DNA of 64,000 nucleotides from Biostraticola tofi. GTDB lineage: Bacteria > Pseudomonadota > Gammaproteobacteria > Enterobacterales > Enterobacteriaceae. The notes under the pieces were generated by a model. The model saw nothing but the letters and a program-made list of their open reading frames with translations. It was not told where the DNA came from and did not search any database. The stretch spans positions 159,701 to 223,700 of the forward strand of contig NZ_SMCR01000007.1 of the NCBI RefSeq assembly GCF_004343195.1, written 5' to 3'. Position numbers and translations under genes: made by a program. Below are positions 17,454 to 28,311 of this stretch, piece by piece. Every line of letters starts with the position of its first letter. Within the stretch, counting starts at the first letter, position 1.

Positions 17454-20400
17454 TTAGTGCTTGCTCAAGTCTACCTGCGGTTCGGCGTGTGCGCGGTGCC
17501 CATCCTGGTCGGTTTTCTTGCCGAAGCGCCGACGAACCACGACAAAGAACACCGGTACAAAGAACAGGGCCAGTACGGTTGCGGTAAGCATCCCTCCCAT
17601 TACCCCGGTCCCTACGGCATTCTGGGAGCCAGACCCTGCGCCGGTGCTGATGGCCAGCGGCAACACACCGAGGATGAAGGCCAGTGAGGTCATCAGGATC
17701 GGACGCAGACGCATGCGGACCGCATCCATCGTCGCCTCGATAAGACCCTTGCCTTCTTTATCCATCAGGTCTTTGGCGAACTCAACGATTAGGATGGCGT
17801 TTTTAGCCGATAGCCCGATTGTGGTCAATAGCCCTACCTGGAAGTAGACGTCATTATTCAGCCCGCGCAGCGTCGCGGCGAGCAGAGCGCCGACCACACC
17901 CAGCGGTACCACCAGCATGACCGAGAAAGGTATTGACCAGCTTTCGTATAACGCCGCCAGACAGAGGAATACCACGATAAGCGATATGGCATACAGGGCA
18001 GGGGCCTGGTTGCCCGACAACCGCTCCTGGTATGACATGCCGGTCCACTCGTAACTGATGCCGGCAGGCAACTTGGCGACCAGCTGTTCCATCATCGCCA
18101 TCGCTTCACCGGTGCTCTTGCCGTGCGCGGCCTCACCCTGGATCTGCATTGACGGCAGGCCGTTATAGCGTTCCAGACGTGGTGAACCGTATTCCCAGCG
18201 CGCGCTTGATATTGCGGAAAGTGGGACCATCTGATTGTCAGAGCCGCGGACAAACCAGTTATTGATGTCCTGTGGCAGCATGCGGTATTGCGCATCGCCT
18301 TGCACATACACCTTTTTCACTCGACCGCGATCGATAAAGTCATTCACATAGCTGCCGCCGACTGCCGCAGCGATAGTGGTGTTGATATCAGACAGCGACA
18401 CCCCCAGCGCCTGTGCTTTTTCATGATCGACATCCAGCTTGTACTGCGGCGTGTCTTCAAGTCCGTTTGGACGTACACCCACCAGTAGATCCGGATGTTG
18501 GGCAACCATGCCCAGCAGTTGGTTACGCGCTTCGGTCAACTTCTGATGACCCAGGTTGTTCTCATCGATAAGTTCAAAGTCAAAGCCGGTCGCCGTACCC
18601 AGTTCGACAATCGCCGGCAGGTTGAACGCCATGACGATACTGTCTTTGATGGCGGCGAAGTGCTGGTTGGCTCTGGCTGATATGGCCGGCACCTTATTTT
18701 CGGCGCTGCTGCGCTCATCCCAGTTTTTCAGGCTGACGAAGGCAATACCGGTATTCTGGCCGCGGCCGACAAAGCCAAAGCCGTTAACGGTAAAGACTGA
18801 TTCGACATTCGCCTTTTCCTTGGTCAGGTAATAATCGGTAACCTCGTCGAGCACTTTCTGTGTCCGTTCCTGGGTCGCTCCGACCGGCAACTGCGCCATG
18901 GTCAGAAATACCCCCTGATCTTCTTCCGGCAGGAACGAAGAAGGCAGGCGCAGGAACAGCAGTGCCATACCAACCACGATCAGCAGGTATATAATCAGGT
19001 AACGGCCGGTGCTGTTAAGGATATGGCCGACGCTATCGGTGTAATGATGAGTACTCTGATCAAACTTTTTGTTGAACCAGCCAAAGAAACCGGTGGTCTG
19101 GGCCTGATGACCCTCTTTAAGCGGTTTAAGCAGTGTGGCGCAAAGTGCCGGAGTCAGAATCAATGCGACGACGACCGACAGTACCATGGCGGAAACAATG
19201 GTAATGGAGAACTGTCGATAAATGGCGCCGGTTGAGCCGCCAAAGAACGCCATTGGCACAAACACCGCCGACAGCACCAGGGCGATACCGATCAACGCAC
19301 CCTGAATCTGTCCCATGGATTTACGCGTTGCTTCCAGCGGACTGAGGCCCTCCTCCGCCATGACGCGCTCGACGTTTTCCACCACCACGATGGCATCATC
19401 CACCAACAGGCCGATGGCCAGTACGCAGGCGAACATGGTCAAGGTGTTGATCGAGTAGCCGAACGCCCCTAGCACCGCAAAGGTGCCCAGCAGTACCACC
19501 GGCACCGCGATGGTCGGGATAAGCGTGGCGCGGAAGTTCTGCAAAAACAGATACATCACCAGGAACACCAGGATGATGGCTTCTACCAGCGTTTTGACCA
19601 CTTCGTTAATCGAGATGGTAACGAAGGGCGTAGTGTCATACGGATAAACTACGCTCAGGCCGGTGGGGAAATTCTCCTGAAGGCTTTTGAGATCTGCCTT
19701 CACCGCCGCTGCGGTATCCAGGGCATTGGCGCCGGTGGCCAGTTTGATACCCAGGCCGGCCGCCGGACGGCCGTTAAAGCGCGCAATGATGTCATAGCTC
19801 TCGCCGCCAAGCTCAACCTTGGCGATATCTTTAACCCTGACCTGCGAACCGTCCTGATTCACTTTCAACAGGATATTACCGAACTCTTCAGTGGTCTTCA
19901 GACGGGTTTGCAGAATAATCGAAGAGTTGAGCTGCTGTCCTGGTATTGGCGGAGTACCGCCCAATTGTCCCGCCGCGACCTGATTGTTCTGTACCGTCAG
20001 AGCGCTGATGACATCCACCGGCGTCAGTTTGAAGTTATTAAGCTTGTTCGGATCCATCCAGATACGCATCGCGTATTGGGCGCCAAACAGCTGTACTTCA
20101 CCCACCCCTTCAGCACGGCTCAGCGGATCTTTGATGTTGGAACCCACATAGTCAGCGATATCCTGCTGGGTCATGGTTGGGTCGCTGCTGATAAAGCCCG
20201 CCACCATCAGGAAGCTGGCGCTGGATTTCTGCACCTGCACACCTTGCTGCTGAACATCCTGCGGCAACAGCGGCATCGCCAGCTGCAGTTTATTCTGTAC
20301 CTGTACCTGGGCGATATCCGGGTTGGTGCCTGACTCGAAGGTCAGGGTAATGATAGCGGTACCTGAAGAGTCACTGCTTGACGACATATACATCAAATGA

Positions 20401-20618
20401 TCTATGCCGTTCATGTTCTGTTCAATGACCTGGGTTACACTGTCTTGCAATGTAGTGGCATCGGCCCCCGGATAGGAAGCGGTCACCTGGATAGACGGCG
20501 GTGCAATTGCCGGATACTGCTCGATGGGCAATTTCATAATTGAAAGCGCACCGGCAAGCATGATGATAATGGCAATCACCCAGGCGAATATGGGTCGATC
20601 GATAAAATACTTAGCCAT
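17454..20618 (-). CDS. acrB: RND multidrug efflux pump AcrB
   Basis: The inner-membrane proton-driven pump of the AcrAB-TolC system, 1054 residues, full length. The N-terminus [17 protein letters not shown] is characteristic. The proton-relay aspartates are in [14 protein letters not shown] (about 407-408). The RND repeat is visible as two homologous halves with six-helix bundles and large periplasmic loops. The C-terminus is more divergent than the rest, as usual. It is 18 bases downstream of acrA in one operon, repressed by divergent AcrR. Confidence 0.98.
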   Translation of the reverse strand: MAKYFIDRPIFAWVIAIIIMLAGALSIMKLPIEQYPAIAPPSIQVTASYPGADATTLQDSVTQVIEQNMNGIDHLMYMSSSSDSSGTAIITLTFESGTNPDIAQVQVQNKLQLAMPLLPQDVQQQGVQVQKSSASFLMVAGFISSDPTMTQQDIADYVGSNIKDPLSRAEGVGEVQLFGAQYAMRIWMDPNKLNNFKLTPVDVISALTVQNNQVAAGQLGGTPPIPGQQLNSSIILQTRLKTTEEFGNILLKVNQDGSQVRVKDIAKVELGGESYDIIARFNGRPAAGLGIKLATGANALDTAAAVKADLKSLQENFPTGLSVVYPYDTTPFVTISINEVVKTLVEAIILVFLVMYLFLQNFRATLIPTIAVPVVLLGTFAVLGAFGYSINTLTMFACVLAIGLLVDDAIVVVENVERVMAEEGLSPLEATRKSMGQIQGALIGIALVLSAVFVPMAFFGGSTGAIYRQFSITIVSAMVLSVVVALILTPALCATLLKPLKEGHQAQTTGFFGWFNKKFDQSTHHYTDSVGHILNSTGRYLIIYLLIVVGMALLFLRLPSSFLPEEDQGVFLTMAQLPVGATQERTQKVLDEVTDYYLTKEKANVESVFTVNGFGFVGRGQNTGIAFVSLKNWDERSSAENKVPAISARANQHFAAIKDSIVMAFNLPAIVELGTATGFDFELIDENNLGHQKLTEARNQLLGMVAQHPDLLVGVRPNGLEDTPQYKLDVDHEKAQALGVSLSDINTTIAAAVGGSYVNDFIDRGRVKKVYVQGDAQYRMLPQDINNWFVRGSDNQMVPLSAISSARWEYGSPRLERYNGLPSMQIQGEAAHGKSTGEAMAMMEQLVAKLPAGISYEWTGMSYQERLSGNQAPALYAISLIVVFLCLAALYESWSIPFSVMLVVPLGVVGALLAATLRGLNNDVYFQVGLLTTIGLSAKNAILIVEFAKDLMDKEGKGLIEATMDAVRMRLRPILMTSLAFILGVLPLAISTGAGSGSQNAVGTGVMGGMLTATVLALFFVPVFFVVVRRRFGKKTDQDGHRAHAEPQVDLSKH

Positions 20619-20636
20619 GTCGTTTACCCGTTCCTA

Positions 20637-21833
20637 TTAAGACTTACTGGCGTTTTCAGGCTGAGGTTGTTCCGGTTTTTTCTGTTCTTCGGTCATTTCT
20701 CGAGCGTTTACCTGAACGCCTGGTTTGACTTTCTGCAGACCTGATACGATGACGCGGTCACCTTCCTTCAGGCCGGCGGTGACAAGCCATTTATCGCCTA
20801 TCGCCTGCTGGGCAGTCAGTATATGAACGGCTACTTTATTGTCCTGACCCACGATCATGGCAGTGGCTTCACCACGCGGGGTGCGGGTAATACCCTGCTG
20901 AGGAACCAGGATGGCACTGTCGTTGATCCCCTCCTCAAGACGGGCACGCACGAACATGCCTGGCAGCAGGCTGTGCTGCGGGTTGGGGAATATAGCGCGC
21001 AGCGTAATGGAGCCGGTAGTTTCATCGACGGTGACATCAGAAAACTCAAGGGTACCGGTCTGCTGGAATTCTTTGCCGTCTTCCGTCAGCAGGCGGACGG
21101 TGGCTTTACCGTCTTTCTGCTTCATGGTGCCTTTTTCCAGCTCTTCCTTGAGACGCAAGAATTCATTGCTGGATTGGGTAACATCTACATAAATCGGATC
21201 CAGTTGCTGAATGGTCGCCATGGCGTCTGCCTGGCCATTGGAGACCAGTGCGCCTTCAGTAAAGGCTGATTTGCCGATGCGGCCGCTGATGGGTGCCTGA
21301 ACGCGGGTATAGGCAAGATTTATCCGGGCGGTTTCAACCGAAGCCTTTGCTGCCAACACAGCAGCATCATTCTGGCGCATGGTTGCTACTGCCTGGTCAT
21401 AATCCTGTTTACTGACGTAATTGGTGGAAATCAGTTTTTTATAACGATCTACGGTAACGCGGGCAATGCCGGCATTGGCTTCGGCCTGGGCCAGGTCGCC
21501 TTTGGCGCTATCGTAAGATGCTTTATAGGTAGCTGGATCAATCTGGTAAAGCGAGCTGCCTGCTTCGACATCAGCCCCTTCCACGAAGTTGCGCTTCAGG
21601 ATAATACCGCTGACCTGAGGACGGACCTCTGCAATACGAAAAGCGGCAGTGCGACCGGGCAAATCAGTGGTGACATTCAAGGATTCTTTTTTTATCGTCA
21701 CCACACTTACTTCCGGTGCCTGTTGCTGAGCGCCTGTCTGACCCGCTTGTTTATTATCACATCCTGCAATAACAAAACTGCCAGAAAGCATCAGAACGGC
21801 TGCCAGAGGCAAAATCCCTCTGTTTTTGTTCAT
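20637..21833 (-). CDS. acrA: RND efflux membrane-fusion lipoprotein AcrA
   Basis: Periplasmic adaptor joining AcrB to TolC, 398 residues. The signal peptide ends in a lipobox (VIAGC, cysteine at 25). The lipoyl halves (near PEVSVVTIKKE and AYTRVQAPISGRIGKS), a coiled-coil hairpin between them and a beta-barrel region are in order. The C-terminal tail is Glu/Gln/Pro-rich. The promoter region shared with acrR contains a perfect AcrR operator. Confidence 0.97.
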   Translation of the reverse strand: MNKNRGILPLAAVLMLSGSFVIAGCDNKQAGQTGAQQQAPEVSVVTIKKESLNVTTDLPGRTAAFRIAEVRPQVSGIILKRNFVEGADVEAGSSLYQIDPATYKASYDSAKGDLAQAEANAGIARVTVDRYKKLISTNYVSKQDYDQAVATMRQNDAAVLAAKASVETARINLAYTRVQAPISGRIGKSAFTEGALVSNGQADAMATIQQLDPIYVDVTQSSNEFLRLKEELEKGTMKQKDGKATVRLLTEDGKEFQQTGTLEFSDVTVDETTGSITLRAIFPNPQHSLLPGMFVRARLEEGINDSAILVPQQGITRTPRGEATAMIVGQDNKVAVHILTAQQAIGDKWLVTAGLKEGDRVIVSGLQKVKPGVQVNAREMTEEQKKPEQPQPENASKS

Positions 21834-21925
21834 ATGTAAACCTCAAGAGTCCGATTTGAAAAAAATTGATCAACTGATCACAAGCCCTAAAACCGATTGC
21901 TGCGCAATACGACCGAATATGCTAT

Positions 21926-21953
21926 GTTACATACATTCACGAATGTATGTAAC
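21926..21953. promoter_or_regulatory. AcrR operator between acrA and acrR
   Basis: A perfect 28-base palindrome with 13-base arms (GTTACATACATTC / GAATGTATGTAAC) separated by AC. It matches the known AcrR box of E. coli and lies in the acrA-acrR divergent promoter region, 25 bases before the acrR start. Confidence 0.93.
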
Positions 21954-21978
21954 TCTAAACGCTGCCCAAAATCACCTT

Positions 21979-22620
21979 ATGGCACGAAAAACCAAAGAAC
22001 AGGCGCTGGAAACGCGTCAAGATATTATTAATGCTGCGGTTCATCTTTTCTCCGAGCGGGGTGTCGCAGCCACTTCGCTCAGCGATATCGCCACTGTGGC
22101 AGGCGTCACTCGTGGTGCTATCTATTGGCATTTTAAAAATAAATTCGACCTGTTTAATGAGATTTGGCAGGTCGCTGATGCCCGGATTACGGCATTCGAG
22201 TCAGAGTATCAGACAAAATATCCTTCGGATCCACTATACGTGCTTACAGAGACATTGATTTACATTCTGAACAGCACTGTTTCGGACAGAGATTGGCGTG
22301 CTCTGATGGAAATTGTCTATCACAAATGTGAGTATGTCGGAGAAATGGCGCTGTTTGCCAATGTACGGAAAACACTGTATGGGGATTGCTATTCGCGTAT
22401 AGAGGAAACGCTTAACAGATGCATTTCGTTTAATCAGTTACCGGCAAACCTGCACTGCCGGCGGGCGGCGATCGTTATCAGGGGCTGTATTTCGGGCCTG
22501 ATGGAGAATTGGCTGTTTCTGCCTGATACCTATGATCTGGAAAAGGAATCGCGTGCTCTGGTGATGACGCTGGTTGATACCCTCAACCTCAGCCCCAATC
22601 TGAGAAACGAGCACACCTGA
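21979..22620 (+). CDS. acrR: TetR-family repressor AcrR
   Basis: A TetR-family regulator of acrAB, 213 residues. Residues 10-55 form the helix-turn-helix domain (SLSDIATVAGVTRGAIYWHFKNK). The larger C-terminal domain binds multidrug ligands. The start at 21979 (MARKTKEQAL) matches E. coli AcrR; the frame is open upstream through the operator but that is not coding. In E. coli mscK follows; it is absent here. Confidence 0.96.
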   Translation: MARKTKEQALETRQDIINAAVHLFSERGVAATSLSDIATVAGVTRGAIYWHFKNKFDLFNEIWQVADARITAFESEYQTKYPSDPLYVLTETLIYILNSTVSDRDWRALMEIVYHKCEYVGEMALFANVRKTLYGDCYSRIEETLNRCISFNQLPANLHCRRAAIVIRGCISGLMENWLFLPDTYDLEKESRALVMTLVDTLNLSPNLRNEHT

Positions 22621-22649
22621 GAGAATACCAGCCCCGCAGCCGGGGCGTG

Positions 22650-22823
22650 CTATTCCGTTTGATTGGAACGGCGCAGTTTGGACTGGTAATCTTTTTTCAC
22701 GATTTCAATGGCGTCCAGCACCACTTCCGGTTCCACTTCATTACTTTCCAGCAGCATAATCAAATCCACAGCCAACTTAACTGCGGGTGATTCATCTTCC
22801 AATACCACGGAACTCTCCGGCAT
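22650..22823 (-). CDS. rsmS: Pleiotropic small regulator RsmS (YbaM)
   Basis: A 57-residue protein. Its core (AVKLAVDLIMLLESNEVEPE, then VVLDAIEIVKKDY) aligns with E. coli YbaM/RsmS (53 residues), which in Pectobacterium modulates secondary metabolism. The N-terminus differs by three residues, and no strong ribosome site is visible, so the exact start is uncertain. It sits between acrR and priC as in relatives. Confidence 0.88.
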   Translation of the reverse strand: MPESSVVLEDESPAVKLAVDLIMLLESNEVEPEVVLDAIEIVKKDYQSKLRRSNQTE

Positions 22824-22932
22824 GCCAAAGGCACGATAAGCAAAAAAGAGAGTATAGATGAGATTATTAACATGCTTAATGGTGATTCAGTAATAATAAG
22901 TGTAGTTGTGGTGATTTCTGCCGTCCCGTAAC

Positions 22933-23466
22933 TTAAAGACCATTCTCCCGCTTCTCGATTTTCCGCTCTATTCGTGCCAGCGCCTGCCTGCATCGCGTCA
23001 GTCTTCCTTCAAGGGCGGCGATTTCCTGCTGCAATTGCTGGGCTCTGGCCATGTCGTTACAGGAGAGCAGGAGGCTCTCGCGATCCTGGATCATCCCTTT
23101 CAGGCGGCGCTCATAATCCTGATGCTCAGCCAGTCGGCTATAGTCATCGACCGGTTCCGGGGCCGATGGGAGGTTATTGCGCAATTCAAGGGTGGCAAGT
23201 TCTCGGGCCAGGGCGGTCATCTGATCGACCAGCCTTGGCGCCAGCCAGGCCACTTGCTCTGTCTGATTATGTCCGGCAGCCTGGGATAACTTCTGCAGCG
23301 TTTCGCCACACTCGTCAAGGTAGTCTTCGAGTCTGTTTCCCCGACTGTGAAACAGTCGCCGGTCAAAGCGGGATTGCGCGACGAGGGTGGATTTTGCTTC
23401 TTGAACCCGCTGGGCCAGGGTGGAAAACTGCTGGCTAAGGGTGGTAATAAACCTGGATGGCTGCAC
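22933..23466 (-). CDS. priC: Primosomal replication protein N'' PriC
   Basis: PriC restarts stalled replication forks by loading DnaB at gapped forks. A GTG start at 23466 with AGGT upstream gives 177 residues, close to E. coli's 175, and starts the protein at QPSRFITTLSQQF. The open frame runs 44 codons further upstream with no family similarity. The C-terminal helical repeat (YERRLKGMIQDRE, ALEGRLTRCRQALARIERKI) matches the family. PriC is a fast-evolving protein, and identity is moderate. Confidence 0.88.
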   Translation of the reverse strand: MQPSRFITTLSQQFSTLAQRVQEAKSTLVAQSRFDRRLFHSRGNRLEDYLDECGETLQKLSQAAGHNQTEQVAWLAPRLVDQMTALARELATLELRNNLPSAPEPVDDYSRLAEHQDYERRLKGMIQDRESLLLSCNDMARAQQLQQEIAALEGRLTRCRQALARIERKIEKRENGL

Positions 23467-23606
23467 GTGATGTCTACCTGAAGTCAATGACAAATTAAGG
23501 CTTATGCCCGATGATACCTTTCTGAAGGCTATCATTAGAAGTACAAACTGCCATCGGCGCCATGTTTGCTCTGCGCCCCGTGCTGCACGGTTACCCAAGA
23601 GGGGCT

Positions 23607-23987
23607 ATGTACCGTATATTTTTAATCACCCTGGGATGGCTGTCGGTCATCCTTGCCACGCTGGGCGTGGTATTGCCGCTGTTGCCAACCACGCCATTCC
23701 TGTTGCTGGCTGCCTGGTGCTTTGCCCGCTCATCGCCGCGTTTTCACGCCTGGCTGCTGCACAGGTCCTGGTTTGGTCCCTATCTCAGACACTGGCAGCA
23801 GTTTCGGGCATTACCGCCAGGCGCCAAGACAAAAGCGGTTATCGTTATTCTGCTGAGCTTTGGCGTATCACTGTGGGTAGTGAAAATTCTCTGGGTACGG
23901 TGTATTTTAGGATTAATGCTGCTGGCGTTGTTAGTGATGATGTGGCGTTTGCCTATCGTTAACGCTGCCCAACAAAATCATGAATGA
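23607..23987 (+). CDS. ybaN: Inner-membrane protein YbaN (DUF454)
   Basis: A 126-residue small membrane protein of the DUF454/YbaN family, with three to four hydrophobic segments. The conserved N-terminal motif GVVLPLLPTTPFLLLAAWCFARSSPRFHAWL is clear (near residues 18-48). The start at 23607 follows a GAGGGG ribosome site. Function is unknown; it lies between priC (divergent) and apt as in E. coli. Confidence 0.9.
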   Translation: MYRIFLITLGWLSVILATLGVVLPLLPTTPFLLLAAWCFARSSPRFHAWLLHRSWFGPYLRHWQQFRALPPGAKTKAVIVILLSFGVSLWVVKILWVRCILGLMLLALLVMMWRLPIVNAAQQNHE

Positions 23988-24130
23988 GACCGCTGTGGTT
24001 ATTGCATTTCCCTGCCAGTTTGCATAGATTTGTGCGCTTTCATGTGTGGTCGGCACTAAAATCAGTTTTTTATCCTGACGCCATCGCCGATCCCTGTAGA
24101 TAATATTTATCTGAATGACCAGGCATAACT

Positions 24131-24685
24131 ATGATGACCCCAACAGATCAACAATACGATATGATCAAAAACAGCATCATCAGCGTTCCCGACTACCCCA
24201 AGCCGGGTATCCTGTTTCGTGATGTGACCGGTTTGCTCGAAACCCCGCTTGCCTATGCCGCCAGCATTGAACTGCTGGTAAGTCATTATCGTGATAAAGG
24301 CATTACCAAGGTCGTGGGCACCGAGGCCAGAGGGTTCCTGTTCGGCGCGCCGGTAGCGCTTGCTCTGGGCGTCGCGTTTGTACCGGTGCGCAAACCCGGC
24401 AAACTGCCCCGTGAGACGCTGAGCGAAAGCTATGATTTGGAATACGGCTCAGATCGCCTTGAAATCCATACCGCTTCTATTAATCCAAGCGATAAAGTGC
24501 TGGTGGTCGATGACCTGCTGGCTACCGGCGGTACTATCGGTGCCACGGTAAAACTTATCCGCCGGTTGGGCGGCGAGGTGCACGATGCGGCCTTCGTGAT
24601 TAACCTGGCGGACCTGGGTGGTGAAGCCTTGCTCAATACCATGGAAGTAACCAGTTACAGCCTGTTGGTGTTCCCAGGTCATTGA
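24131..24685 (+). CDS. apt: Adenine phosphoribosyltransferase
   Basis: Apt salvages adenine to AMP using PRPP. The 184-residue protein has the PRPP-binding motif [13 protein letters not shown] (about residues 122-134) and the adenine-pocket region [16 protein letters not shown]. It ends in SLLVFPGH, as the family does. The two adjacent ATG codons leave one residue of uncertainty; the first has better spacing from the AGG ribosome site. Confidence 0.97.
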   Translation: MMTPTDQQYDMIKNSIISVPDYPKPGILFRDVTGLLETPLAYAASIELLVSHYRDKGITKVVGTEARGFLFGAPVALALGVAFVPVRKPGKLPRETLSESYDLEYGSDRLEIHTASINPSDKVLVVDDLLATGGTIGATVKLIRRLGGEVHDAAFVINLADLGGEALLNTMEVTSYSLLVFPGH

Positions 24686-24758
24686 CGATATCCGCCTCGC
24701 GCTTCGGTGCGGGGCTGTGGTAGCATGACCTTCTGTTTTCCCGACTTTTGCGCGACTC

Positions 24759-27140
24759 ATGAGCTATCAGGTTCTTGCCCGTAAGTGGCGTCCCCAGACG
24801 TTTTCCCAGGTGGTTGGCCAGGAACATGTTCTGACGGCACTGGCTAATGGCCTTTCACTAGGCAGGATACATCACGCCTATTTACTTTCGGGCACCCGCG
24901 GGGTGGGTAAAACGACCATTGCCCGGCTGCTGGCCAAGGGGCTCAACTGTGAAACCGGCATTACCGCTACCCCCTGCGGGCATTGCGATAATTGCCGTGA
25001 GATAGAGCAGGGCCGGTTTGTCGACCTGATAGAAATAGACGCCGCTTCGCGTACCAAAGTCGAAGACACCCGCGATCTGCTGGACAATGTGCAGTACGCA
25101 CCGGCGCGGGGTCGCTTCAAGGTTTACCTGATAGACGAAGTGCACATGCTTTCGCGTCACAGTTTTAACGCCTTGCTTAAAACGCTCGAAGAACCGCCTT
25201 CCCATGTTAAATTTTTACTGGCCACCACCGATCCGCAAAAATTACCGGTGACCATTCTGTCACGCTGCCTGCAATTTCATCTCAAAGCGCTGGATGTCGG
25301 CCAGATTCGCGGCCAGCTTGAACATGTCCTGGGCGCAGAGAAGATAAACAGCGAGCCCCGGGCGCTACAGCTGCTGGCGCGTGCCGCCGACGGCAGTATG
25401 CGTGATGCCTTGAGCCTGACCGACCAGGCCATCGCTATCGGCCAGGGGCAGGTGAGCACCGCCGCCGTCAGCGATATGCTGGGCACCCTGGACAGCGAAC
25501 AGCCGCTGGCGCTGATTGAAGCGATGGTGGCCGCCGACGGCAACCAAATGATGGCCAGGCTTGCCGAGGCGGCCTCGCGCGGCACCGACTGGGAAACGCT
25601 GCTGGTCGAAATGCTGACCCTGCTTCATCGCATCGCCATGGGTCAACTGCTGGCCGACGCCCTGTCGGCTGAAGAAGACTCTGCCATCGCTCCGCGTCTG
25701 CGGGAGCTGGCAAGGACGATCCCGCCGGCGGATCTGCAGCTCTACTATCAGACGCTGCTGGTCGGCCGTAAAGAACTGCCGTTTGCGCCGGACAGGCGAA
25801 TGGGCGTGGAAATGACGCTGTTGCGTGCGCTGGCCTTTCATCCGCGGTTAATCGACGATGCGCCGGATGCGCCAGCGGCCGACGGGGAAAAAAAAACGGC
25901 TGAAAACCCGGGTCTGAATCAATCCAGGGGCGAATTTAATTCGCCGGCCGCTTTAGCCGCAGTCCCTCCGCAGGGGGTAGCCAATGCCAGACGCCAGCTG
26001 GAGGCCTCTTCCCAGGCTCGGGTAAAGGCCGCTCCCCGTACCGCAGAGGCCGGCGCATTAAGGACAGCCGATGCCCTGAAGGCGGCAGAAATGGCGTCGC
26101 CTAAAGCGGCGAAAACCTCTTTGCCGCCGCCGGTCGATTCCCCTGCCACCGCAAAGGCGCGTTGGCAAAAAACCGATAATAGGCCAACTGCCGAGGATCC
26201 AGCTGCCGAGGATAATGTCGCTTTGGCTATGCCTGATGCGCCGCAGGACGCCGAGGATACATTTCACGATTATCCCCAGGCGGACGCTACTCTTGCTGGC
26301 CCTGCAGCAGACCGTCAGGAAAATGGCGACTATGCTGATGAGTGGGCGCGCATGATGTCCCAGGATGACAACGAGCGCATTCCTGAGCCGACTGAACCTG
26401 TGCAGCCATTACCCGACGCGACGGCTAAACTGTTGCAGGCACGCTCGGCCCTGCTGAGCCGCCAGGAGCAGCATAAAGCAAAAAAGGATGATCCGGCTTC
26501 AACGCCGGTCAAGCCCGGTAACGCAGGCAGTCCGCTTGAACGCCTGGCCTCGGTAGGGGAACGCGCCCAGCAGCGCAGCCAGTCGTCCGGTCATGCTGGC
26601 ACCGCACCGAAGCCCGCCAAGCCTGATGCCTACCGCTGGCGCGCCAGTGTCCAGCCCCAGGCGGTGGCCGAGCCGGTGACTACGCCGAAAGCGCTGCGTA
26701 CCGCTCTGGAGCATGAAAAAACCCCGGAGCTGTCGGCAAGACTGGCAGAGGAAGCTATACTGCGCGATCCCTGGGCGGCCCAGGTCAGCCGGATGAAAAT
26801 ACCAAAGTTGGTGCAGCAGCTGGCGCTGAATGCGGCCCGTGAGGACTTGGCTCCCGGCAAGGTATGTTTGCATCTGCGCAGTGCTCAGCGGCATTTGAAT
26901 TCCGACTCCGCCCGGGAAACACTCGGTAATGCCCTGGCGGTCGAGCTGGGTGCGCCGGTTGAGCTTAGCGTGACAGAAGACGATAATCCGGCTCTGCGCA
27001 CGCCCCTTGAGTGGCGCCAGGCTATATATGAAGAAAAATTATTACAGGCGCGTCTGGCGATAAATGCGGATTCGCATATCCAGACGCTGCAGCGTTTCTT
27101 TGATGCTGTGCTGGATGAAGACAGTATCCGGCCTGTTTAA
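24759..27140 (+). CDS. dnaX: DNA polymerase III subunits tau/gamma
   Basis: The clamp-loader ATPase. Residues 1-370 are the AAA+ motor: Walker A GTRGVGKTT (about 46-54), a four-cysteine zinc module (C-x8-C-x2-C-x2-C, from about residue 65) and the DEVHMLS Walker B. The C-terminal third carries the tau-specific DnaB- and alpha-binding domains. At 793 residues it is about 150 longer than E. coli tau. The extra length is a low-complexity Ala/Pro/Asp/Lys linker near residues 380-600. A programmed frameshift signal in the linker predicts a gamma form of 577 residues. A run of nine adenines at 25888-25896 is a second possible slippage point. ybaB and recR follow. Confidence 0.97.
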   Translation: MSYQVLARKWRPQTFSQVVGQEHVLTALANGLSLGRIHHAYLLSGTRGVGKTTIARLLAKGLNCETGITATPCGHCDNCREIEQGRFVDLIEIDAASRTKVEDTRDLLDNVQYAPARGRFKVYLIDEVHMLSRHSFNALLKTLEEPPSHVKFLLATTDPQKLPVTILSRCLQFHLKALDVGQIRGQLEHVLGAEKINSEPRALQLLARAADGSMRDALSLTDQAIAIGQGQVSTAAVSDMLGTLDSEQPLALIEAMVAADGNQMMARLAEAASRGTDWETLLVEMLTLLHRIAMGQLLADALSAEEDSAIAPRLRELARTIPPADLQLYYQTLLVGRKELPFAPDRRMGVEMTLLRALAFHPRLIDDAPDAPAADGEKKTAENPGLNQSRGEFNSPAALAAVPPQGVANARRQLEASSQARVKAAPRTAEAGALRTADALKAAEMASPKAAKTSLPPPVDSPATAKARWQKTDNRPTAEDPAAEDNVALAMPDAPQDAEDTFHDYPQADATLAGPAADRQENGDYADEWARMMSQDDNERIPEPTEPVQPLPDATAKLLQARSALLSRQEQHKAKKDDPASTPVKPGNAGSPLERLASVGERAQQRSQSSGHAGTAPKPAKPDAYRWRASVQPQAVAEPVTTPKALRTALEHEKTPELSARLAEEAILRDPWAAQVSRMKIPKLVQQLALNAAREDLAPGKVCLHLRSAQRHLNSDSARETLGNALAVELGAPVELSVTEDDNPALRTPLEWRQAIYEEKLLQARLAINADSHIQTLQRFFDAVLDEDSIRPV
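26464..26506 (+). promoter_or_regulatory. Programmed -1 frameshift signal for gamma subunit
   Basis: Slippery heptamer A-AAA-AAG at 26480-26486 is in the correct register (GCA AAA AAG). An internal Shine-Dalgarno AGGAG at 26464-26468 lies 11 bases upstream, and a hairpin CCGGC-TTCAAC-GCCGG follows at 26493-26508. After a -1 slip the ribosome reads GGA then TGA (26489-26491), ending gamma at 577 residues. This is the same three-part arrangement as E. coli dnaX. Confidence 0.9.
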
Positions 27141-27191
27141 CTTAACCGCCGCATTACCGGCCCCGATGGCGGCTGCGGCCTGATGCAATAG

Positions 27192-27532
<341 letters not shown>

Positions 27533-27533
<1 letters not shown>

Positions 27534-28138
27534 TGCAAACCAGTCCACTGCTTGAAGCGCTGACGGAGGCGTTGCGCTGCCTGCCCGGCGTTGGTCCGAA
27601 ATCGGCGCAGCGCATGGTATTCCATCTGCTGCAGCGTGACCGCAGCGGCGGTATGCGGCTGGCCCAGGCGTTAACCCGGGCCATGTCTGAAATCGGCCAT
27701 TGTGCAGACTGCCGCACGTTTACCGAGCAGGAGATCTGCACCATCTGCGCCAATCCGCGCCGTCAGAAGACGCGGCAAATATGCGTTGTGGAAAGCCCGG
27801 CCGACATCAATGCTATCGAACAGACCGGCCAGTACGCCGGGCGCTATTTCGTGCTGATGGGACATCTGTCGCCTCTGGACGGCATCGGCCCTGATGATAT
27901 CGGCCTTGGACGGTTGCAGGAAAGGCTAGGCGGCGAAGAGATCGATGAGGTTATTCTGGCTACCAACCCCACGGTTGAGGGCGAGGCCACTGCCAACTAT
28001 ATTGCCGAGATGTGCGCCCATTATGCTATCCTCGCCAGCCGTATCGCTCACGGCGTACCGGTCGGTGGAGAGCTTGAAATGGTTGACGGCACCACGCTTT
28101 CCCATTCCCTGGCGGGTCGGCATCCGATAAAGTCCTGA
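27533..28138 (+). CDS. recR: Recombination mediator RecR
   Basis: RecR works with RecF and RecO to load RecA on gapped DNA. The 201-residue protein has an N-terminal helix-hairpin-helix ([17 protein letters not shown]), a four-cysteine zinc finger (C-x2-C-x8-C-x2-C around residues 57-72) and a Toprim domain with [11 protein letters not shown]. Standard length and organisation, third gene of the dnaX operon. Confidence 0.97.
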
Positions 28139-28155
28139 CTGATGGTGGTCCGGCG

Positions 28156-28203
28156 CCCGGCAGTGGCTTGCCGGGCCGCCGCCTGCTTTTGGACTTTTTT
28201 TTT
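28156..28203 (+). terminator. Terminator-like hairpin after recR
   Basis: Stem CCCGGCA / TGCCGGG with a GTGGCT loop, extended by partly paired flanks, followed about 20 bases on by a run of nine T. The distance to the T run is longer than usual. Confidence 0.55.
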
Positions 28204-28225
28204 CGCCGGTTGCCGGCTTTCTTCC

Positions 28226-28253
28226 CTTGAAAAACCTGCCGCTTACCCCCATC
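28226..28253 (+). promoter_or_regulatory. Sigma-32 heat-shock promoter of htpG
   Basis: CTTGAAA at 28226-28232 and CCCCAT at 28247-28252 with a 14-base spacer fit the RpoH consensus closely. The promoter lies about 60 bases before htpG, whose E. coli copy is a known sigma-32 target. Confidence 0.9.
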
Positions 28254-28311
28254 TGTCTATCAATGTTGTATTTAACCCGCTTGAATAATCGCTATCTGGA
28301 TTGAGGTAAGT

